A stretch of DNA of 64,000 nt. It comes from Trissonchulus latispiculum. Lineage: Eukaryota; Nematoda; Enoplea; Enoplida; Ironidae. This document shows, piece after piece, positions 54,821 to 64,000 of the stretch (within the stretch, counting starts at the first letter, position 1; each line of letters begins with the position of its first letter). A program made the translations under genes and the position numbers. Where the stretch lies: positions 1 to 64,000 of the forward strand of contig JASAND010000857.1 in assembly GCA_030248195.1 (NCBI GenBank), written 5' to 3'. The notes beneath the pieces were generated by a model that ran no database searches, had not been told where the DNA came from, and saw nothing but the letters and a program-made list of their open reading frames with translations.

Positions 54821-55185
54821 ATTGTCGCAGGCGCTGAGGTCGCGACAATGATTTAGAAAACTGGCATCAGTGAGGAAAGTTTGGAAATTAAGCTTAAAAT
54901 GTGAAAATTTCAAATTCTTGAATACTGTGAAAATTTCAAATTTTAGAATACTAAAGGGATATTGTCGCAGGCGCTGAGGTCGCGACAATGATTTAGAAAA
55001 CTGGCATCAGTGAGGAAATTTTGGAAATTAAGCTTAAAAAGTGATAATTTGAAATTCTAGAATACTAAAGGAATATTATCGCAGGCGCTGAGGTCGCGAC
55101 AATGATTTAGAAAATTGCCATCAGTGAGGAAATTTTGGAAATTTCAAATTCAAGAATACTAAAGGGATATTGCCGCAGGCAGAGT
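54821..55185 (-). repeat. Tandem array carrying the ATTGTCGC hairpin (3-4 units)
   Basis: Units start at 54821, 54961, 55075 and a degenerate one near 55168. Each begins with a hairpin (ATTGTCGC, 13-nt loop, GCGACAAT) and continues with ATGATTTAGAAAACTGGCA and related text. On the complementary strand the loop reads GACCTCAGCGCCT, matching copies at 61.9-63.6 kb. Confidence 0.88.
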
Positions 55186-55691
55186 TAGCGGCTACCTAAT
55201 CGTCAACATCGGCATTATCAGAAACACAACAGAATTAACAAAACAGCTATAGATCACGTTTAAATTAACGAAAAACGGCAAGATCACACAAAATCGAAAC
55301 CTGTTTTCTGAAATCACATACCACTAGAAATTTTAAAGATAGTCAGAAAGAAAAGGGAGAAGAGTAAATCAACTGCATATTTCGTTTCAGAAATAAAATT
55401 TTTTAGTTTAGGTTTATAGTTAATATAACCAAATTTTAGTAACAAGCAGTTTTAGAGTTATGGAACCGGCAACAAATTACACAATTAAACTGATAAACCG
55501 GCAACAAAATTACTATATATATATATATACGTGATCAGTCGATCTCTCAGCCAATGAGTGAGAGCATTTTCGGGGTGAAATGGGCACAACGCTCGAACTT
55601 TAGACGTTTAGACTTCGCTCCGACAGCAAAGCTATCTTAAGAACTTCCCAGTTCTGAAGCAAAATCGATACAGCTGAAGTATCAGCAACTA
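55186..55691. other. AT-rich sequence downstream of the minus-strand ORF
   Basis: It holds a short TA run near 55515. The tail of the Ser/Pro-rich gene may lie here; no AATAAA was singled out. Confidence 0.4.
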
Positions 55692-56504
55692 TCAAAAGGA
55701 GAGGTGGAGGACAGATCCGGCATTTTCAGGCAAGTCAGCCCTGGGGAACCGGGTCCAAGTGTTGAAATAGTATAAAGAGTCCAGGAACTGAAGCGCTTGG
55801 GCAGTTAAGGTCATATTATCTGATCGCGGAAGATTCTTTAGGAAGACAGCAATACATCCATCCAGAGGAGATTTGGACCGTGTTGCGGGTACGGAAAGTT
55901 CGTTAGGACCCAAGGGGGCAGTCGGAAACGTAGGGTCTGATGGTAACTGAACAGACTCTTGAGAGACAGCAGGGATAAGGCAATTGGGCAACACAGGCAA
56001 AGACTTAGCGGTAGCAGGGTTCGAGTCAGAGACAATTGCAGCATTTTCAGCAACATTGTGAAAGGCAGACGGCTCAATACTGACAGTGCAATCGCCAGAA
56101 CTCAAAGGTTCGCCGTCATCAGTAACGACAGGAACAGTAGTCGGCGGAACCATAGGAATTGGTAATTCTGGCGATGAAATGTTTGCAGCAGGAGAAGGCT
56201 CCGGATCGATTGGAATCTGGGAAGCGCCTGACGATGCGGCAGGTAAAGGCTCAGGATCAGACGGGATCTGGGAAGCGTCTGACGATAAGGTAACAGATGC
56301 ACTGGGGTCCGCCATCGTAGGTAGGTCGGATGTGGGCAGGGCTGGAAGGCCATCGGAACCAACAGGGGCGCCGCCAGAAGCAGGAACTGTTGACACATCC
56401 GGACCGCTCGAAGTCGATGAATTAGCAGAGTCTTTAGAAGACCGAGGACGACAAAGGGGATTGACGGTTAAATGATCCAAATCCAATAACTCGTGGCAAC
56501 TTAC
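55692..56504 (-). CDS. Ser/Pro-rich protein exon, unknown
   Basis: The longest clean non-retroviral ORF in the window. On the minus strand the frame is open from an acceptor-like site at 56505 (pyrimidine tract, then TTATTTCAG) through VSCHELLDLDHLTVNPLC to TGA. The first ATG, at 56486, would give 264 residues. It is Ser/Pro/Ala-rich, with an internal repeat (ASQIPSDPEPLPAASS, then ASQIPIDPEPSPAA), and ends in a more globular segment (CIAVFLKNLPRSDNMTLTAQ). The sequence CAG-GTAAGT at the upstream edge also resembles a donor, so the exon edge is ambiguous. It may be gag-like or a host low-complexity protein. Confidence 0.5.
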   Translation of the reverse strand, partial: VSCHELLDLDHLTVNPLCRPRSSKDSANSSTSSGPDVSTVPASGGAPVGSDGLPALPTSDLPTMADPSASVTLSSDASQIPSDPEPLPAASSGASQIPIDPEPSPAANISSPELPIPMVPPTTVPVVTDDGEPLSSGDCTVSIEPSAFHNVAENAAIVSDSNPATAKSLPVLPNCLIPAVSQESVQLPSDPTFPTAPLGPNELSVPATRSKSPLDGCIAVFLKNLPRSDNMTLTAQALQFLDSLYYFNTWTRFPRADLPENAGSVLHLSF

Positions 56505-56628
56505 CTGAAATAAGAAGAGCAGGTGAACACATAGTCGAAAGGTTGGAAAATCCAGGGAGGAGCCTTAGTATTAAAAAATTAATATGGGGGCTGGTTCTAA
56601 AACACAAGGTGACAAACGTGAAACCCCG

Positions 56629-56747
56629 CGTGAACGGTTCAGAATCAATGGTATGTTCTTTGGACTTTGGACAGATTTGTGAGCAAATCGCGTGAAAAGT
56701 TCAGAATCAATGGTATGTTCTTTGGACTTTGGAAAGATTTGTGAGCA
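56629..56747. repeat. Two-copy tandem duplication, 62-bp period
   Basis: TCAGAATCAATGGTATGTTC starts at 56639 and again at 56701, with matching flanks. Confidence 0.92.
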
Positions 56748-57088
56748 ACTGATACTTGCCAAGCAGGTTACAGACCGGCGTATCCCTAGTTGTAAACACA
56801 CATTAACATGGGGTCCGACTTGGGGGTCTTGAATGAAAATGGCTAATTCTACAATAAGCCCTTTCTACCAGACCTAAATAGTGTCTGGCCTAAAAGTAGG
56901 GATGGAGGGAAATTATAAGCTTTTATTAAGTATATACTACAAAGCTAAAGAAAATAGCACAAATGATTTTTACCAAAAATTAACTAACGAAGAAGTGTTC
57001 TTCCTCCAGGACTGTTTCCCCCCAGGACTTATACCCCCAGTATTAGCATAAACTAATTAGCGTTACAGCTAAATATGTTCAAGCATAC

Positions 57089-57276
57089 CGTTTCCAGTCT
57101 GCCCAAGCAGACTTTGGCTGGCCGATTCTGATTTGATCGCAGATCCCGCTGAGCAGATCCCGCTGAGCAAATTCGCGTTTGAGTTTGAAAACAGTGGAGT
57201 TAAGCTTCCGTTGGCAAGGTATTTTCTTTACAGGCATGGTCAGGAGATAAGTAGGTGGCCGATAGAATGACCACAA
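57089..57276 (-). CDS. Possible exon, unknown
   Basis: The minus frame MPVKKIPCQRKLNSTVFKLK runs into FAQRDLLSGICDQIRIGQPK and ends near a GTATGC donor. A 14-bp tandem (CAGATCCCGCTGAG) underlies part of it. Its phase does not fit a direct join to the 55692-56504 exon. Confidence 0.25.
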
Positions 57277-57734
57277 CCGCTAAAAATAAAATATATACAT
57301 CAAAATTCTACAGTGCCAGCTGCGTTTAATAGTGTAGAATTGCCATCATTATTCCAAATATTTGTGTTTGGAATCGCAACAATTTTCGAAATACGTGCTG
57401 ATAAGTCAGTGCTGATATAGCTTAAGCAAAATAAACTATTTTAAATTATAAAAATTCCGGGAAGTTGGCGAACAGGCACTGAGCACTCCCAAGCAAACAG
57501 CGCTTAAAAAGAGGGCTGGATCGAGTGTAGATGGATATTTAAATGAATATTCTCACAGGTGGCAATCTCACTCATGTTCAAAACACCATAAAACTGGTCG
57601 AAAGGAAGTTCAAATTGTAATGAGCAAGTGGTGTTACCATTACCTTCTTTGGAAGAACAAATTGGATATCGTACGTATTCAGTAATTTATCATCTAGTAG
57701 TCATCTATCAAGATTGGACCTAAAAATAAAGTCT

Positions 57735-58745
57735 GTAAGATAAAGAGGAAACGAATTGGCCAAGACTCAGAAACAATTTTATAAACACCCAGAATAGGCC
57801 CAAAATGACGATCTTGACCTATTTTGATAATTCGGCGAAAATTCTGAACAAATCAATTTTTGAGCATTGGGTCTGGACTTGTCCGGCAGCTTATTCCAGG
57901 CACCCAGAGCTAACCATATGCGCAGGGCTGACCCCCAAACACCCAGAAGTAGGTTAAAAACATCAGTTAACTTTCAAAAAATTAACACTGTAAAATTCCT
58001 TCATTTTTGACGCTTCCGAGTGACCTATACGGGCTAATTCAGGGGCCATCAATAAGTATATGGACAGCCCTTACTGGTGTCTGTAAGATAAGGGAAAACA
58101 AGTTGGCCAAAACTCACAGAAAAATTTTATAAACACCCAGAATAGGCCCAAAATGACGATCTTTGACTTTTTTGATAATTCGGCGATTGGGTATGGACCA
58201 ACTGCGTGGGGCTTGGGGGGGGGGGGGTTTTCCCCCCCCCCCCCCCAGAACTTCCCCTCCTGCACATGTCTGGTATGGACTTGTCCGGCATCTTATTCTA
58301 GACACCCAGGGCTATTCGTATGTGCAGTGCTGATCCACAAACACCCAGAAGTAGGTTAAAAACACATCAGTTAACTTTTGAAAAATTTACACTGTAAAAT
58401 TTCGCCGACTTTGACACTTCCGCCTGACCAATACGGCCTAGATCAGGGGCCATCAATACGCACATGAACAGCCGTTACTGTTGGCTGCAGTACCTAGAAA
58501 AACAAGCTGGTCAAGACTCAAAGAAAAAATTTTACAAACACCCAGAATTGGCCCAAAATGACAACTGAAAACTGACAAACTGTGGGCAATTCCATCACAT
58601 TGTCGCAAGCACTGAGGTCGCGGCATTGTTTAGTGAACACAATTTACATAATTTACCTTCTAAAATTCGACAGTTTTGCCTGACCTAGTTATTGAGACGT
58701 CAATACGCAAGTGAAAAGCGCTTACTGTTGGCTATGACACCGTAC
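57735..58745. repeat. Satellite-like tandem repeat, ~350-400-bp unit
   Basis: Units open with GTCTGTAAGATAAGGGAAAA-like text at 57733 and 58079 and in diverged form near 58485. Shared blocks include AACACCCAGAATAGGCCCAA and CAAACACCCAGAAGTAGGTT. The second unit has a G-run/C-run insert at 58206-58250. A partial unit ends near 58740. Confidence 0.85.
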
Positions 58746-58957
58746 TAATCACCAACCTTTCAAACAGGATCCTTTTTGGCGTCTCAGTCATGAGAGAAAG
58801 CAAACCAGGAAATCATTTAGCACCAGATGCAAGTAATAATATACTGAAAACACTAAATCGTCAAAACCAAGTAACAATTAAGCACGCGAACTGTTATGGA
58901 CAAAATCAACAATTTTGGATTACCTTTAAAAAACCGGGACAGAACTCAGTTGCATTA

Positions 58958-59349
58958 CTATTATCAAGAGTACATAATAATAAGAGTATGCCACTAGGCA
59001 AGCTCTATGTTATCAGAGCAAAAACTATGCTCTGCACGCTAACGGCCCAGCCCCCCCCCCCTGCAAATCAGACCCTAGTGACCCCCCGCAAATCAGTACC
59101 TAGTCGAAATGGGGGTACGCTCACTCGCTGTATGTTTATGTACTTAAGCTCGAAAACACAAGCAGTGCGCGCGCGAATTTTGTGCCTGCTTCGAGCTTTA
59201 GAACACAAACATAGCGCTCAAAATTCTTTGAAGTGATGGGTCTGATTTGTGGGGGGGTGGGCCGTTAGCGAGCAGAGCATAGTTTTCGCTCTGATAACAT
59301 AGAGTGTGCCTAGTGGCACACTCTTATATTATGTACTCTTGCTATTATC
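58958..59349. mobile_element. Foldback MITE, copy A
   Basis: Inverted ends ATTATCAAGAGTACATAATA and its complement. Inner arms also pair, e.g. GCTCTGCACGCTAACGGCCC near 59030 against the GGGCCGTTAGCGAGCAGAGC region near 59260. Confidence 0.8.
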
Positions 59350-59690
59350 AAGAGTACATAATAACCAAGAGTGTGACAAGCGTCAAGCCCTTAGTTATTA
59401 GGCTTGGGGACATGATCTGCACGATAACGGCTGACCCCCCCCCCACAAATTAGACCCATCACTTCAAAGAAATTCGCACGCTATGCTTGTGTGCTGAAGC
59501 TCGCAACAGACGCACATTGAACCAACTGATTAGTTGTGTTTTCGAGCTTTAGAACGTAGGCATAGCGTGCGAATTTCTTTGAAGTGATGGGTCTAATTTG
59601 TGGAGGGGTCAGCCGTTATAGTGCAGATCATGTCCCCAAGCCTAATAACGCTTGTCACACTCTTAGTTATTATGTACTCTTGCTATTATC
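59344..59690. mobile_element. Foldback MITE, copy B (related, adjacent)
   Basis: It has the same ATTATCAAGAGTACATAATA ends. Inner arms pair: CCCATCACTTCAAAGAAATT near 59455 against AATTTCTTTGAAGTGATGGG near 59572, and GCTTGGGGACATGATCTGCA against its complement. It shares the AGAGTACATAATAA end with copy A at the junction. Confidence 0.85.
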
Positions 59691-60103
59691 TACACATCAA
59701 TGGTAAGTAATACACAGGGCTTCGTTACAAGAGTTACACAAGCTGGGGAGCCCCTAGCTGCCAGAGCCTGATTTAGGAGGGCTCCTACGCTGAATGAAAC
59801 CTGCTCCTAATGGTAGAATAAAACCGCGTGATGAGCAGCAGAACTGGTATTGCCTGCTTTCGTCACTTCGGCAAGTCTGTCTAGCCTGGAACTGAGGAGG
59901 GTGCACAACTGAGCCCGCTCAGGCTAATGAACCAAGCCAACCAATGCATAATAAATGCTAAAAACTAAGAATAAAATTGATCCAACACTCAAAAACCAAT
60001 AAAAACCAATAACGAAAAGCAACTACTGATTAGTGCAACATTTATTGAAAACAAACAAGAAATATATACATTAAAACAAAACTGACAGTATTCTTTCCAA
60101 AAC
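59691..60103. other. Intergenic sequence, nothing recognised
   Basis: No ORF or structured repeat. Confidence 0.45.
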
Positions 60104-61430
60104 CAAATAATACTAGGAAAAAGTGAATGCTAGGAAAACGTTGAGAAAGTTCAAAAATAAAAGGCAATTTCCGCCTATTCAAAGCCTAAGTTGAAGAAAG
60201 GTTTCTATTTTCAAAGCTAAAATTCTAATTTTCGGCATAAACCGCCCTCTAAACAACATATAATGAAATAAAAAGTTACAACATTCAAAGTACTAAACTA
60301 CTAGGACAACACTAGGAATAAAATATATGTAAAGTTCACAAAAACAATAGAAAATTCCTACTATACATAGCAAAACTAAATACCAAGACGAACGTATCTT
60401 AAAAGTTCACAAATCAATGGAGCTTCCGAATAAACGTAAAAAGGAACCTAATGCGAGGCAATCAATTGCTAGGAAAGCTTTTAGTAAATTAGCCCCCACT
60501 CCCAAGTTCCTTGCCCACCGGACCTCTGCTCCCCTCCAAGAACCAATACTCCCAGATAAAAAGTGCATATCAAAAGGGCAAATAACATAGAAAACCAAAT
60601 AATACAAGGAAAAAGCGAATGCTATAAACATGTTAAAAAGCTCAAAAAATAAAAGGGAGTTTCCGCATATTCAAAGCTTAAGTTGAAGAAAGGTTTCCAT
60701 TTTTCAAAGCTAAAATTCTAATTTTTCGGTATAAACCGGCTCCTAAACAATATATAATGGAAGAAATAAAAAGAATAACAACATTCTAAGTACTACTAGG
60801 ACAGTGCTAGAAATAAAATACATGTCAAGTTCATAAAAACCAATACAAAATTCCTATTATACATAAGCAAAACCAAAGACCAAGTCGAATATATTTTAAA
60901 AGTTCAAAACATCGATGGAGCTTCCGAATAAAAGTAAAAAGGAATCCAATGCGAGGCAATCAATTGCTAAGGAAAACTTTTAGTAAATTAGCCCCCACTC
61001 CCAAATAATACAAGGGAAAAGCGAATGCTAGAAAAATATTCAGAAAGCTAATAAGTAAAAGGGAATTTCCGTCTATTCGAAGCTTAAGTTGAAGAAAGGT
61101 ATCCATTTTCAAAGCTAAAATTCTAATTTTTCGATTCATATGCCTGTATATTGAACTGCAACTGTTACGCCACGTTGAGAAAGCTGAAAAATAAAAAAAG
61201 AATTTCCGCCTAATCATAGCTTAAACTAAAGAAAGGTTTCCATTTTGAAAGCCAATATTCTAATTTTTTGGTATAAACTGGCTTCTAAACAATACATAAT
61301 GAAATAGAAACAGTAACACGATTCGAAAGTATTACTACTAGGATAATACTACTAGGGCAATGCAACAAAAAATATATATACACGACAAGTAGAGCAACAA
61401 TACTAAATTCCTGGCACAAGACTAAGGCAC
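60104..61430. repeat. Tandem repeat, ~410-490-bp units, four copies (last partial)
   Basis: CCAAATAATACTAGG/CAAGG starts at about 60104, 60595 and 61003, and a partial unit resumes at about 61170 with GAGAAAGCTGAAAAATAAA. Shared blocks include TTTCCGCCTATTCAAAGC and AGTTGAAGAAAGGTTTC. Short minus-strand ORFs here are repeat by-products. Confidence 0.85.
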
Positions 61431-61886
61431 CATCACCCCCAACATAAAGTTCCAAAATCAATGGAACTTAAGCATCTGAGCTGTCTGAGCTGTCGTCGTT
61501 CTGAATGATACAGCAGTATACCTTAGCCTGTAAAAAAATCAAAATACAGTATACTGTGCAATGCAGAGCCTTGCAAAAGTTGCACAACTGAAACTGACAC
61601 ACAATCTCGAGGGTTGACAGTTCTGGGTTTACTTAGGTGAAAAAAGGGGACGAGGCTGCGGTGTTGAAAGTAAATCCAGATAGTGAATAAACCAGGGTGT
61701 CTATTTTAACTGTCTTGACAAAACAAATCCTAATGCTGAGAAAAACATTTCTACGAGAATTTTACTACTTGTCCTTTGAAGGACCCCTATCAGCGGTGTG
61801 CTAAGTTAACTGAAGGGTGCCGCGCAACCTTCAAAAGAAAAAGGAATTTTGCATAAGCACTGATAAGAACAATGCCGTTGTCAATC
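61431..61886. other. Intergenic sequence, nothing recognised
   Basis: No supported gene. Confidence 0.45.
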
Positions 61887-62045
61887 ATTGTCGCGACCTC
61901 AGCGCCTGACACAATATCCCTTTAGTAATCTAGAATTTGACATTCTCACTTTTTAAGCTTACATTCTAAAAATTTCCTCACTGATGGCAATTTTCTAAAT
62001 CATTGTCGCAGCCTCTTTATAACAATATCCCTTTAGTATTCTAGA
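61887..62045 (+). repeat. Partial inverted copy of the 54.8-kb array unit
   Basis: ATTGTCGCGACCTCAGCGCC at 61887 is followed by the complement of the 54.8-kb unit text (AAATTTCCTCACTGATGGCA), then a second degenerate start near 62003. Orientation is opposite to the 54.8-kb array. Confidence 0.85.
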
Positions 62046-62353
62046 TTTTCTCAATTTTTAAGCTCTAAGTATTCCAGAATTCTGAAATTCTCAGGAATTT
62101 ATACATATCTGATGTGCTGCATTTTAACGCTTTGATGTAGTTTTGCTCTTCATTACTGTGTACTGTATCTGCGTTGTAATTAATTTCTGAACTTAAGCAG
62201 TTGGCACTGTTGTTTAATTCTATTATGGTAGTAACCACTGTTCTTTTTGATTTGGATTTTGTAGTTGTCCGTAAAAAGCGAAAGTTGAAACTTGATTTTT
62301 CTGATTTGTTTTTGCCTGGTCTTTGCCAGGTACCCTGATGTGTGGGATTAAAC

Positions 62354-62475
62354 AGTGCCGCGACCTCAGAGCCTGTCTCTTTGCCAAGTTCTTTTCCTGT
62401 CTCTTTCCCTAAATGTTATCCTTTCCCAAGAGAAAGCCTTTGATTAATCAGTGCCGCGACCTCAGTGCTTGCGGC
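62354..62475 (+). repeat. Two isolated hairpin-motif copies
   Basis: TGCCGCGACCTCAGAGCCTG at 62355 (right arm lost) and TGCCGCGACCTCAGTGCTTG at 62452 with right arm GCGGCA. Confidence 0.8.
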
Positions 62476-62496
62476 AGTGTAGTTATACAAGTATAG

Positions 62497-62654
62497 GTTG
62501 TAGCACGGGCCAGCGTGCACTCAGTAATTTAAGGCACGGATACTTGTGAAACTCCGAGTGCAGGGCACGAGTGCGCGAAGCGCGCGATTTTCCTGCGCGA
62601 GGGTTTCACAAGTATTTGGGCGTAATTAATGAGTGCACAATGTTGCGTGCTACA
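62497..62654. mobile_element. Short palindromic element (MITE-like)
   Basis: The ends GTTGTAGCACG and CGTGCTACAAC are inverted, and inner arms continue to pair (GTGCACTCA with TGAGTGCAC, ATACTTGTGAAAC with GTTTCACAAGTAT). The centre is GC-rich (GCGCGAAGCGCGCG). Confidence 0.75.
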
Positions 62655-62792
62655 ACAAATTTGTGATATGGTTTAGTGTTAATTTGAATGCGTGTGTTAA
62701 ACCCTGTTGTTTGTCATTGAGCGAATCCTGATTGCTTAATGTTGCAGGCGCACTGTACCCTTATATACGTTAGACAACACACTCAATCTTTC

Positions 62793-62939
62793 GGGTCGGT
62801 CTGGGCAGCCACAGGTTCTATGTAAGACTGCTGAAATATATCAGTGCAGTATCTTCGGATGTAGTGGTTTGCTACATTCCTTATCTGTACATAGCCCGTG
62901 CACTGTGCAGAAACCTGTGGCACTACACATGGCCGACCC
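62793..62939. mobile_element. Short palindromic element (MITE-like)
   Basis: The GGGTCGG end pairs with CCGACCC. GCCACAGGTT pairs with AACCTGTGGC, and CTATGTA with TACATAG. Confidence 0.65.
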
Positions 62940-63221
62940 TTTTGTATTTTGCTTGCCAATTTACAGATTAAAAACCGCCTATTTCTTAGCCTCTTCAGTA
63001 TTGCATAGCAAACCTTTGGCTCTGCTAGTTTAGTTTAGTTTATCTCGCGCTCAGTTTAGTTTTTGAGAACTTGAACTTTGTTTCTGCGGTTCGAATCCCG
63101 CCTAGAAATGATTTCTTCCAACAAGTTCCACGACCTTGATGCTACATGTGGCGCCCTGACACGCGGTTGATTTCTGTTAAAAAATCAAACTGCTTGCTGT
63201 GCTTAGCATATAATTAAACAG

Positions 63222-63640
63222 TGCCGCGACCTCAGTGCCTGCGGCAATGCGATATGCAAGCCGACCGTAGTCAACACAGGTGAGAGGTTTGATTCCCGCC
63301 AAGAACTCTATTTGTCAAACAAATTCCAAGACCTTACAGTGCCGCGACCTCAGTGCCTGCGGCAATGCGATATGCAAGCCGACCGTAGTGAACACAGGTG
63401 AGAGGTTTGATTCCCGCCCAGAACTCTATTTGTCAAACAAATTCCAAGACCTTACAGTGCTGCGACCTCAGTGCCTGCAGGTATGTGATATGCAAGCTTA
63501 CTGTAGTCAGTAAAATAGGAAGGAAAATGTAAGTAGGTAACAAAGAAATGGAAATTAAACCAGAAAAAGTTATGTTAAAAATTAAAATAAACATAAAAAA
63601 TTAAATTAAACAGTGCCCCGAGCTCAGTGCCTGCGGCAAT
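63222..63640 (+). repeat. Tandem array, 118-bp unit with hairpin and Pol III B-box-like sequence
   Basis: Hairpin starts at 63222, 63340 and 63458 are exactly 118 bp apart; another is at 63614. The first two units also hold GGTTTGATTCC (63284 and 63402), an exact match to the Pol III B-box consensus GGTTYRANTCC. A SINE-derived array is likely. Confidence 0.85.
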
Positions 63641-64000
63641 GTGATATGATATGCTTGATCGCAGTAGTCCAAAAACTTGGCACAGGGCCTGTGAGAGGTG
63701 CCTTTTCTAAGCCGAGAAATGTATTTGTCCAGAAGTTCCAGGGCCTTGAGGCAGTATCGTACAGACTAGCTTGGAAGTTCATTGTAATGTTTAAAATGCA
63801 AAGTGGTCCCGGTGCCGGTTTTCTAGCCAAAACCCCTACGCATTGTGGATTTTAAGAAGTTTTAGCTAAATTTAACTTCAAAAACTTTTAAGTTAAAGTC
63901 TAGGATAAGTTAAACAATTAGAAACTTTTGACGCATTATCTTCAAATTAACATTAGTCTCTTAAAGCTGTAACCCATAAATTGGCCTTTAAAATGTCAAA
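63641..64000. other. Terminal sequence, nothing recognised
   Basis: Some text similar to the 118-bp units persists to about 63760; the rest shows no feature. Confidence 0.4.

Noticed and set aside
58790..59236. 148-codon ORF as a gene
   Set aside because: Its second half is foldback MITE sequence, including a C-run encoding PPPP; the first half has no recognisable domain.
60407..61217. Minus-strand hydrophobic ORFs (FAFSLYYL, FAFPLYYL)
   Set aside because: They recur because the DNA is a tandem repeat; composition follows AT-rich repeat text.
63050..63110. Functional tRNA gene from the GGTTCGAATCCCGCC B box near 63090
   Set aside because: No A box, acceptor stem or anticodon arm could be fitted upstream.
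54821..63640. Hairpin repeat as a CRISPR array
   Set aside because: Eukaryotic setting, units tandem with conserved rather than unique spacers, no cas genes.

Overview
The window is invertebrate animal genomic DNA: AT-rich, with GT-AG introns, eukaryotic gene families and dense repeats. I cannot name the species. The best-supported host gene is a gamma-glutamyltransferase (GGT) on the + strand. Seven exons run from about 5439 to 37081; its 5' exons are not seen here. At the left edge lie the end of a TATA-binding-protein-like ORF (3-380), an ORF starting 11 nt later (392-760), and a convergent two-exon gene with a CARD-like fold (916-1555, minus) that carries a one-base frameshift.

The dominant feature is an 18.6-kb Ty3/Gypsy LTR retrotransposon (7041-25599) inside one GGT intron. 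The intron is 18.86 kb and the element accounts for all but about 0.3 kb of it. It has two LTRs, a tRNA-Arg-type primer binding site, gag with a zinc knuckle, protease, RT, RNase H and integrase, all broken by stops and frameshifts. Downstream of integrase, still between the LTRs, is an extra gene that reads as a DEDDy-type 3'-5' exonuclease, followed by about 7 kb of mostly non-coding sequence. The next GGT intron (25932-36627) holds a LINE fragment, a 1.9-kb transposon bounded by GTCCGTTT-rich inverted ends, a 1.9-kb near-palindrome, an inverted pair of tRNA-like sequences and a candidate MITE.

From 37.1 to 52 kb there is a 507-bp tandem duplication, a dead BEL/Pao fragment, a truncated LTR of the Gypsy family, a possible two-exon acidic gene (46434-47273), and a Penelope-like RT on the minus strand. 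A hAT-like element with GC-rich ends interrupts the sequence upstream of that RT.

From 54 to 64 kb the DNA is mostly repeats: tandem arrays, several foldback MITE-like palindromes, and a recurrent short hairpin. The hairpin keeps its loop, and its stem shows compensatory changes between two otherwise unrelated repeat families. A Ser/Pro-rich 264-codon ORF (55692-56504, minus) sits among them. All calls come from reading the sequence; no database search was done.
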